NCBI RefSeq assembly: GCF_963676685.1
Contig: NC_092346.1
Coordinates: forward strand, 74,229,821-74,293,820
Origin: Mytilus edulis
Lineage: Eukaryota; Mollusca; Bivalvia; Mytilida; Mytilidae
Direction: 5' to 3'
Length of the DNA: 64,000 bases
This document shows positions 38,801-50,800 of this stretch, piece by piece (position 1 is the stretch's first letter; every line of letters starts with the position of its first letter). Under the pieces are notes generated by a model. The model did not search any database, was not told where the DNA came from, and saw only the letters and a list, made by a program, of their open reading frames with translations. Both the position numbers and the translations under genes were made by a program.

Positions 38801-41800
38801 ACTCTCGGACTCCAATTTATTTCTGGTTGCTAAGCAACCAAAGTTTCATATTTTTTAGGTAGAAAAGGTGCAATTAATTACATGCATTGTTGAAAAATGA
38901 ATAAAATTTTGCAGGTATATGCATCAAAATTGAAGCAATCCTTTTGTTAAAACATTTTATTGTTAAAAAATATACATAAACTAATTTAAATTGAAAACAA
39001 ATGAAAAAATAAATAATGAATCCACCTATGAATTTCCTTAAATTTGCATCTTTTCCAATATATTTAATCATAGAGTTTCAAAAATGCTTGAAAAACAATA
39101 CACTAATACACAAAATGTACCATTTATGAATAAAATTGTAAAAAAATTTATAACAAAACAATATCATGCTAAAATTAAACAAATTTTCTCAAATGATGTG
39201 TGTTAGCACCAAAAATCATAATTTTGCAAAATTTCGAAGATGATTTTTACAATGTTAATAGATCTATATGTAGAATGTATCAATCAACAATTAAAAAAAT
39301 ATATAAAATCCTGTTATCTGTACAAATTACTAACCAAATTAATATTTTACTTAAAAAATTCTGTAATTTTGTGAAAAATTTTAAAAATACATGGTTACCA
39401 TGGAGACAAAAAATGGAGTTTGACCAACAGCATTAAACATACAAATTCTCAATGTATTGTTTAAACAATTCAAACAAAATATGTAAAATTAATTGCAGCA
39501 ATATCATAGTTTTTAATGGAATCATTGAAAATGGTTGTCATGGAAACAAACAAAAAACCCTAATTCTGCAGAATTAAAAAAAAAATACCTGTAGATATTT
39601 TTTACAGTATGATGATATGGGTTTTACTTACAATTCAAAAACAATAGTCCTTAGAAGAAAATTTTGCATTTTATAAATTCAACTATGAAAATTATCCAAT
39701 AGATTTATAGCTAAAATTTACATTGAAAAACAACATTTGATAAGATGTATCTTTTAAAGGTCAAATATCTGATTTTTTAGTAACATAAGTCTAAATAACT
39801 TGGTTTCATAATAATGGCTGATATTTTCTTATATCTGGTTCTATCATGACAACATAAATTCATAGTGAGAACAGTCAACTTCTAGCCAGTTAATACTGTT
39901 AAAATTGCAACTATGGTATTCATGTAGTCAAATTACATTGATGAATATGGATACAAATAATAATGATTCTAATTGTCAATGAGTGTTAGAGACGCTAGCA
40001 AATATTCTTCAAAAAGTTGCAATCATATTTAGATTAATGATATTTTTTTTACTTTGTTTAAAGACTTTTTATATAGCATTATATTAACCCATTTCTCTGA
40101 CGTCAGTCTATTGTTCTAACAGTGGATTAATTTTTAAGAATCCACTGACCACCATGTTAACTTAAGATAACTTATGTCATATCTTTAAGATTTTAACTTA
40201 CGAAATATAATCCTCTCAAAAACGAGTGACAGATGAAAGGTTCGAACCCGCGCGTATTTTCGTCAGTGAAGATTGTAGTCTATGCATGATACCACTAGAC
40301 CACGAGCACTTATATAAAACAATATTTTAATATCACTCTTAAAGCGTATATTGGTCAATACATGTCAATAAACTGTATTTATGTCTTTTTGATATATGAT
40401 AAGATAAATGACACCATACAATCAAGGAACTCTAAGTCATACAATCAAGGAATTCTAAGTATTATTTATTAGTACAGTTCCTTTATAAAATAAACATCCA
40501 TGTACACATTACACTTATCACTTTTACGTTACTTTTGGAATTAGTATTATAATGCTACCATACCATCACGTTTTGTTTGTTTGATTATAAATGGTCCAAA
40601 TTTACATTAACATTTAACTGTCTCTAATGTGAATAAATTGAAATAAGCTACAACTGTAAAACTACTTCTTTGACTCTAAAACCAGAAACAAAATCGTCAA
40701 CTTGTTATGAAAAATGAAATATAAATACCTCTCAGATTAAAAAAAGTATTTTGGTAGAGAAAAAAAGTAAAAATGAAAAAAAATATTCCCGGTCCTAGGT
40801 TTAAACTTGGTACTGTTGGTATCCAAGTTGTTTCTTTCTGTGCCAACGACTAGAAGATCACGGCTATGAACAGATTGCATGACAAATTTTAAAACTGACA
40901 TACTTATATATTGTACATTTGTAGCATGAACAATTCTGATTGGGTTTCAGAATGCGTACTACAAATATTACTAGTTTATTTAATGATTGAAGATGGATGC
41001 CAAATGTAATAACGTTGAAATAATCTAAACATAATGAAAGCGAACCAGTTTACACAATATTTAAATATTATTGTTCAATGAAGACCAACCAATGTATTTA
41101 TTTTGTCATCAACTGTGAGGTGGTTTTATTGTGGCATTTATATTTCATTCAGATTTTAAATAATCTTAGTCCGTTTGTAAATATATTGCAAATACAAACA
41201 ATTGAATTGTATTAATACTATTGACTAGCTCATTTTGGTTGCTAAATGCTATATATGTAAATATTCAAGGTTTCCAAATGTTGGTAACTATTTTATTTAA
41301 ACTTTCCTAACAAGATTACAAAAAAATCCGTACAATAATTATATATCTTTTTGAATAAATTATGAATACTAGAATCTAATCAATATAAAAAAATTGTAAT
41401 GATTAAACATTGAATGACATAATTATTTACAAATATACAATCTGGAATTTATAAGGGTCGATAACAACCGATTTAAGTTAAATTAAACTTATATTAAGTT
41501 AAATATAAATGTGAACCGTGTGGATCTAACCATTTCCAGCTATTAGAGAATAAAAAAGACAAAATACGAAATTATTTTCATGAAATTTCGTTGATTCATT
41601 GTCAGATGATGAAACAGATAGTCGTTTTACTAGAAATGGGTTAAGCTAGAGAATTGATAAGAAGTAGTGAATTCGAAAACGATAATCAACTCGCGACTAA
41701 AGTCGCTCGTTGATTATCGTTTACGAATCCACTACTTCTTATCAATTCTCTAATACTTAAACTATATAGTTAAATTCTTATGCAAGTTCATATTTAGAAA

Positions 41801-44800
41801 ACTTAACTACATGTATGTGGAACTATTACAGAACAAAGAGGCTGTTACATTCTCACCGAGAACCTGCACCTTTAACAAAGAGACACTATCAAGTAGCAGG
41901 TTATGGAGTGGTATGTAACTTTATTTAACCATTACAAGAAGTGAAATGTTAATAACATTAAGAAAAGAAATCCTTGATACTTCAATGATACATTCAATTT
42001 GGGTATTTTTCAACTGACATGAAACATACAAATTAATATACAGAAATCATTTGTGAAAAAGCACAAATAGATACTGGTTACTTCCAATAGTGTTTCTGTT
42101 TCCTGATAGTTGGTTAAAGAGCTCACTAGTGCTCATGTTTTGTCTGTTATTATGTATATATATGCCGACTCTAAATAAAATTTACTTACTTACTTACTTA
42201 CTTACTGATATCTTAGGTACATGGCTATATCACATAAGTTGCAAAGAACATTGTGGGACAAATGTTTAAGGATTTTTGTAACCTTAATCTCAATCTGTGC
42301 AGTTACAAAGTACTACAGATCAACCATAAGTGACAAGTGACATGGTCAAATGCAATATTTAATGAAATTAAGCTCAGTTACCCTGTTGTTGGGAATATTT
42401 TAATTTGATGCATCTCTTTTACATCTATCACCATGTCAAACAAATTGTTGGGCACTTTTGATTACTTCGACATTTAGGAAGTTTTATTATGCCCCACCTA
42501 CGATAGTAGAGGGGCATTATGTTTTCTGGTCTGTGCCTCCGTTCGTTCGTCCGTCTGTGCGTCCGTTAGCTTCAGGTTAAAGTTTTTGGTCGAGGTAGTT
42601 TTTGATGAAGCTGAAGTCCAATCAACTTGAAACTTTATACACATGTTCCCCATGATATGATCTTTCTAATTTTAATGCCAAATTATAGTTTTGACCCCAA
42701 TTTCATGGTTCACTGAACATAGAAAATAATAGTGCAAAGTGCAGGTTAAATTTTTTGGTCAAGGTAGTTTTTGATGAAGTTAAAGTTCCATCAACTTGAA
42801 ACTTAGTACACATGTTCCCTATGATATGATCTTTCTAATTTTAATTCCAAATTAAAGTTTTGACCCCAATTTCATGGTCCACTGAACATAGAAAATGATA
42901 GTGCGAGTGGGGCATTCGTGTACTATGGACACATTCTTGTTATGAATATATACAAGACTAAATTAGCAGTTTAATACTTAATTAGAATTATTTCATTTTA
43001 TTGTTTTACTAAGATCATAACAGAGAAATTATATGTTTACAGAATGGTTCAGGTGATGCTAATGATGTATGGATCCTTGAAGTGGTGGGAGGGTCTACAG
43101 GGGCTGTTGTACAGACAGTCAGGTCACAGGTCAGACTGATACACTACCATGTGAGGTGTGCTTTACAGTCACATGATAAAAAACTGCCAAAATGGTATGT
43201 TCAATTGTAATGTATTGGCTTATAGTTCTAATTTTACTGAAATGGTATGAATGTTATAGAGTTACTGTACTAGCAATTATATACAAGAACACTTCATGTT
43301 TTAACTGCCTTATTTATAAATATTGTTATTTGATCAATAATAAACTTGCATACTTTGAAGCCATTGATATTTAATATATGTTTAAAACACTTCAATGATA
43401 ACTGCAATGATCAAAACTGTTAGTCAGTAGAGCTATCTACATCAACCATGTATAAATATTCTTATAGCGATGCTTTCAAGTAAAGCTTCTGTTTTCTTCT
43501 TTTGTATCATTTTTTTTTGGCTCTCTCCCTCAATCTGTCAATGATTTTCTGTTGCCTCATAAAAACTTGATTCATTTTGATTATCAAGCTTTTGTAATTA
43601 GTTAAATTATCAATAGTATTTGAAATAGAAACAAATAGTTTTGCAGCTATTCCAAACAAATCATATTATCGACATGTTCCTTTCATTTTTTGCCAGATAG
43701 TACTTTTAAATTCCAAAACCAGATTAACACTTTAAAGAATTAAAAGGAATCATTCAATTTGAATCCTTGGTTACTTGCACAATTTAGTCTAGAGAGATCA
43801 TTGATCAAAGAATTTCATTCCAATATTCACTACACAATCTGTATAAAGTCAACTATAGTTGATATATAGTTGACTTTATACAGATTGTACAGTAAATATT
43901 GGAATGAAATTCCTTAATCTATGATCTCTCTAGACTCTTACATTTATTGTGGATATGTAAAACTATTGAATTTTATTATATTCAATTTTACAGGGGATGG
44001 GAGCAGCTAGAAGTTACATGTAACCCTAATATAAAAGATAAAAAGACTTTATGGAGTGTTGAAGAAGTAACAGATCAAAGATGTAAGATATGCAAGAACA
44101 AGCAGTTCATATGTTCTACAGTGTCATTCTATTTCTACATTATGAAATATATCAAAACAAATTTTTAAGATTTATATAAAAGAAGATGAAATCAATAATA
44201 GTTGAGGGTGTTAGCTGCATTGATGGCTACAACAGCTCCAATTCTTTCATTTTCATTTAATGCTTATGAAAGTATCTGCTTGCATTGTTGTCAGATTTGT
44301 AAAAGTTCTTATATCATGGTGCCAAGCTGATAATCTTTTTATAAAACCGCAAAAATTAGAAAAAAAATTGTCGTTTATTGTTATCACTTAAAATCATTTA
44401 GCAATTAGGGACAAAAAAGGGGGAAAAACAAGGGTTTTTCTGGTTGAAAAAACAATTTAGACAATTTAAAAGCAATTTTAAAGCAGTGTAAGGGAGGTAA
44501 TCCAATTATAATTTAAAGAATACTGTTATATATTTATGTTTGCTTACCTCCCATACATTGCTTGAAATTATGTATTAAGAAATTATGATTGTTTTGAGGT
44601 GTGTATTTGTAAATTTATTTTTAAAAGTTACTATTAATTAATATTAATTTTAACCATGACTGTATGTCATTTTATATCTTGATATTTTATGATTTTATGA
44701 TGTATTTAAATGAGTAGTTATTGTTGCCAACTCCGTTAGAAATTTTAATTGAGATTATTTTTTGAATAAGGGAAAGAGAGAGGTGAAAAAAAGGGGGGTA

Positions 44801-47800
44801 AAATTTTTCTCATTTCAGATTTCAGAAATTAAAAAGAATTTTTCTTCAAATCTTTTTTTGAGGGGATTAATACTCAACCACATAGTGTATTGCTCAAAAG
44901 CAAAAAAAATTAAAAAATTCATTAGACCACATTCATTCTGTGTCAGAAACCTTTGCTGTGTCAACTATTTAATCACAATCCAATCCAAATTCAGAGCTGT
45001 ATCCAGCTTGAATGTTGTGTCCATACTACCCCAACTGTTCAGGTTTCTACCTCTGCGGTTGTATAAAGCTGCGCCCTGTGGAGCATCTGGTTCATAATTA
45101 ATATGCATGTACTTTTTATACGACCGCAAAAATTTTAATTTTTCGTCGTATATTGCTATCACGTTGGCGTCGTCGTCTTGCGTCATCGTCGTCCGAATAC
45201 TTTTAGTTTTCGCACTCTAACTTTAGTAAAAGAGAATAGAAATCTATGAAATTTTAACACAAGGTTTATGACCACGAAAGGAAGGTTGGGATTGATTTTG
45301 GGAGTTTTGGTCCCAACATTTTAGGAATTAGGGGCCAAAAAGGGCCCAAATAAGCATTTTCTTGGTTTTCACACTATAACTTTAGTTTAAGTAAATTGAA
45401 ATCTATGAAATTTTGACACAAGGTTTATGACCACAAAAGGAAGGTTGGGATTGATTTTGGGTGTTTTGGTTCCAACAGTTTAGGAATTAGGGGCCAAAAA
45501 AGGGCCCAAATAAGCATTATTCTTGGTTTTCGTACAATAACTTTAGTATAAGTAAATAGAAATCAATGAAATTTAAACACAAGGTTTATGAACACAAAAG
45601 GAAGGTTGGGATTGATTTTGGGAGTTTTGGTCCCAACAGTTTAGGAATTAGGGGCCAAAAAGGGGCCCAAATAAGCATTATTCTTGGTTTTCGCACCATA
45701 ACTTTAGAATTAGTCAATAGAAATCTATGAAATTTAAACACAAGGTTTGTGACCATAAAAGGAAGGTTGGGTTTGATTTTCGGAGGTTTGGTCCCAACAG
45801 TTTAGGAATAAGGGGCCCAAAGGGTCCAAAATTGAACTTTGTTTGATTTCATCAAAAATTGAATAATTGGGGTTCTTTGATATGCCGAATCTAACTGTGT
45901 ATGTAGATTCTTAATTTTTGGTCCCGTTTTCAAATTGGTCTACATTAAGGTCCAAAGGGTCCAAAATTAAACTTAGTTTGATTTTAACAAAAATTGAATC
46001 CTTGGGGTTCTTTGATATGCTGAATCTAAAAATGTACTTAGATTTTTTATTATTGGCCCCGTTTTCAAGTTGGTCCAAATCGGGGTCCAAAATTAAACTT
46101 TGTTTGATTTCATCAAAAATTGAATAATTGGGGTTCTTTGATATGCCAAATCTAACTGTGTATGTAGATTCTTAATTTTTGGTCCCGTTTTCAAATTGGT
46201 CTACATTAAAGTCCAAAGGGTCTAAAATTAAACTAAGTTTGATTTTAACAAAAATTGAATTCTTGGGCTTTTTTGATATGCTGAATCTAAACATATACTT
46301 AGATTTTTGATTATGGGCCCAGTTTTCAAGTTGGTTCAAATCAGGATCCAAAATTATTATAATAAGTATTGTGCAATAGCAAGAAATTTTCAATTGCACA
46401 GTATTCAGCAATAGCAAGAAATCTTTAATTGCACAGTATTGTGCAATAGCAAGCAATTTTCAATTGCACAGTATTGGGCAATAGCAAGAAATCTTCAATT
46501 GCACAGTATTGTGCAATAGCAAATATTTTCAATTGCACAGTATTATGCAATAGCAAGAAATATCTAATTGCACAATAATGTGCAATAGCAAGAAATTTTC
46601 AATTGGAGTTATCTTTCTTTGTCCAGAATAGTAGTTGAATCAACTTAAATCATTGTTTTATACAATATACAATGTATATTCACTTTTACTACCAACTGAT
46701 AAATTAAAACAATCTTTACCACTCAGTGATTACAAGCACTTTATTTTACATTTTAATATTTTATGATGTATTTAAATGAGTAGTTATTGTTGCAAACTCC
46801 ATTAGGAATTTGAATTGAGATCAGATGAGAAGGGAAAGGGAGATGTGAAAAAAAAATGGGGGGGGGGGGTTAAATTTTTCTCATTTCAGATTTCATAAAT
46901 AAAAAGAAAATTTCTTCAAACATTTTTTTGAGAGGATTAATATTCAACAGCATAGTGAATTGCTCAAAGGCAAAAAAAATATTTTAAGTTCATTAGACCA
47001 CATTCATTCTGTGTCAGAAACCTATGCTGCGTCAACTATTTAATCACAATCCAAATTTTGAGCAATCCAGCTTAAATGTTGTGTCCATACTTGCCCCAAC
47101 TGTTCAGGGTTCAACCTCTGCGATAGTATATAGCTGCGCCCTGCGGAGCATCTGGTTTATCATTCTCATCTTATTATTAAATTTAATTAACTGGACAAAA
47201 AGTTTGATGACTTAAAATGTACTGTTTGTTTTTGTTTCAGTACCTAATGCCAGTTTTGAGTTATATTCCCCAAGCTTCTTGGAAAGGTTCATTGAAAGTC
47301 ATGCAGTCATGACACAAGTATGTATAAAATATTTATTTAACAAGATTGAAAAGAAGAAGACACAGTTTTATCTTACAATGCATACAGATTTTGAAAGTCT
47401 TTTAATTTCTCAAGTAAATATTTTGAAGACATAAACTGAAAAAAAATAAACTGACAAAGAACCAAGTCAATATACTAGTGTTGCTGGAACAGCACAGTGC
47501 CATGTATATGAAAGGGAGGTAATTTATATTATTTTCATATCCAGAATCTTTTCAATTCATTTTTCAGAAACAAATTGTTTGCACAAATGATTAACATATT
47601 TGGGTTTTCTGATTGAAAAAAAGAATTATGATAATACACTAGTTGAATAAACTTGACATCTTTCATAGATAGCACTACCCAATAATACCACGTATGCTAA
47701 TATCACATTAGAAGAATTTACAGATCTAGCTTAAGTTTCATTCCTGTTGAGCAATATTTGACAAAGGTGTGTCCTATTTGGTATAGAAAAGTTTTGATGC

Positions 47801-50800
47801 TATTAATTGTTGTTAGATAAGAGACGTGTATTTGTTTATATTTGTGTATGATATTCAGTCCTTTTATTTTTAAGGGTAACAGTGGACTGAAACCAAAGGA
47901 AGGGGAAATAACATCTAGACCATGGCAGTGGCCTATAAATTACAGAGTAAGTGGTGCTAGTATATATACTTGAAGACTTGATATGGTTATTAAAACCTCT
48001 GAGGACTATTATTTTTGTCGAGCCTTAAACTTTAGTAAAAAAATGTGAGACATGACTATCCTACATTCCGGCAGCTGCAGCAGCAGCGGCGGCCACAAAT
48101 ATTTACTCTGTGGTTAAAGTTTTTGAAATTTTAATAACTTTCTTAAACTATCCTGGATTTGTATTGATCTCGGACAGAAGCTTGTCTATGATCATAACCT
48201 AGTATCTGGAAGAAAATTTTGTAAAAATAAAATTCCATTTTCCGTATTTGACTTATAAATGGACTTAGTTTTTCTGCCAGGAAAAATAACATTCACTCTG
48301 TGGTTAAAGTTTTTTAAATTTTAATAACTTTCTTAAACTATCCTGGATTTGTATTGATCTCGGACAGAAGCTTGTCTATGATCATAACCTAGTATCTGGA
48401 AGAAAATTTTGTAAAAATAAAATTCCATTTTCCGTATTTGACTTATAAATGGACTTAGTTTTTCTGCCAGGAAAAATAACATTCACTCTGTGGTTAAAGT
48501 TTTTTAAATTTTAATAACTTTCTTAAACTATCCTGGATTTGTATTGATCTCGGACAGAAGCTTGTCTATGATCATAACCTAGTATCTGGAAGAAAATTTT
48601 GTAAAAATAAAATTCCATTTTCCGTATTTGACTTATAAATGGACTTAGTTTTTCTGCCAGGAAAAATAACATTCACTCTGTGGTTAAAGTTTTTTAAATT
48701 TTAATAACTTTCTTAAACTATCCTGGATTTTTACCAAACTTGGACAAAAGCTTGATTATAATCATAAGATAGTATCCAAAAATAAATTTTGTAAAAATAA
48801 AATTCTATTTTTTCTGTATTTTACTTATAAATGGGCTTAGTTTTTCTGCCAGGAAACCTTACATTAACTCTGTGGTTAAAGTTTTTAAAATTTTAATAAC
48901 TTTCTTAAACTATCCTGGGTTTGTACCAAACTTGGACAGAAACAACACATTCACTCTGTGGTTTAAGTTTAAAATTTCCATTACTTTCTTATACTATTTT
49001 TAATTTGTACCAAACTTGGACAGAAGCTTGTTTATGATCTAAAGCTAGTATCTAGAAGGAAATTTGGCTAAAATTTTGAACCTGTGCATCTGTATTTTAC
49101 TTATAAATGGACTTAGTTTTTCTTCCAGTTAACAAGTACAGTCTGCAGTTAAAGTTTTTAAAACATTTATTAGATTCATAAACTATCCTGGATTTTTACC
49201 AAACTTGGACAGAAGCTTCTTAAAATCAAAAGATAGTATCAAGAGGAATATTTTTATTGATATTTTTTCTCATTTTTGTTGAGTCTGCGATTAACAGCAA
49301 AAGTAGGCGAGACACTGAGTTTGACAATTTTTTTTTCTTTTGGTTGAATTATTTTCTGAATGAAATCTTATTTCTTTTGACTATTATATAATTAATGCAT
49401 TGATCCCTTTGCAGCTAGATATGTTAAGATTGGTTGATTAAATTTAGGTGTTTAACACCACTTTCGGTACTATTGGACTATTTCCTGGTGGCTATTTTTT
49501 ATTGAAGGCAGCCAGAGAGAACTACTGACCTTTGGAAAGAAAAACTGGCAATTCTTATCATATAAGATTTTGTGTCAAAAGCAAATCACAATCCTAGTGT
49601 TAACAGTGTAGTGAGACAGATAATGAACTACCTCGACCAATGGGCTACTGAAGCCCCCTCAATTGAAACAGATAATGAACTACCTCGACCAATGGGCTAC
49701 TGAAGCCCCCTCAATTGAGACAGATAATGAACTACCTCGACCAATGGGCTACTGAAGCTCCCTCAATTGAGACAGATAATGAACTACCTCGACCAATGGG
49801 CTACTGAAGCCCCCTCAATTGAGACAGATAATGAACTACCTCGACCAATGTGCTACTGAAGCCCCCTCAATTGAGACAGATAATGAACTACCTCGACCAA
49901 TGGGCTACTGAAGCCCCCTCAATTGAGACAGATAATGAACTACCTCGACCAATGGGCTACTGAAGCCCCCTCAATTGAGACAGATAATGAACTACCTCGA
50001 CCAATGTGCTACTGAAGCCCCCTCAATTGAGACAGATAATGAACTACCTCGACCAATGGGCTACTGAAGCCCCCTCAATTGCAAATAAAGGATATTTTAA
50101 GATAAGTTAAGTGCTTACATAATTTTGTGTAAACATCATAACAAGGGCATTTTTTTTGTGATCACTTCTGTGTTATAATATTTGTCAAATATTTTTATTC
50201 TTTTTTAGGGACAGATATTTTCAGGAAAAGATCACAGAATTTACCTATTAGGAAACCCTGTGATATTTTGGGGTTGTCTAGGATTAACTTTTGTGTTCAT
50301 AATTGCATATGCTATTGATACAGTCAAATCAAGGAGAGGTTTGAGGAATAATAAATACTGGAGAGGTAATATTATGCTAAATGTTCTAAGCAAAGTTTCA
50401 CCTCATTGTTTTTTTAAAGATTTTAGAATATTACAGTTAGATTATTGAGAATGAAAATGGACATAATGATAATATCATGTTTGGTTTTTGTAAATTGTTT
50501 TGTTATTTATTAGGCTGTTAGTTTTCTCAATTGAATAGTTTCAAAATTTTTCTTTTCTGGGCCATTTAAAGCTGACTATGGGTGCAATCAACAGTTTTTT
50601 TCTATGACGTCATATTTTGAGGGACCATGTATAAGTGACCCTTAGTGGTGGACTGATTAATAAAGATACTTGTATAAAACTAGATATCACTGGAATCAGA
50701 ATGTTCTCTAGTTTATAATGGAATAAAAAAAAAGTGTACTTTTAATAGTATAAAAAAGTTTTATCCAGAGAAACTGGGAAAAACATAATTTAAGCTTAAA

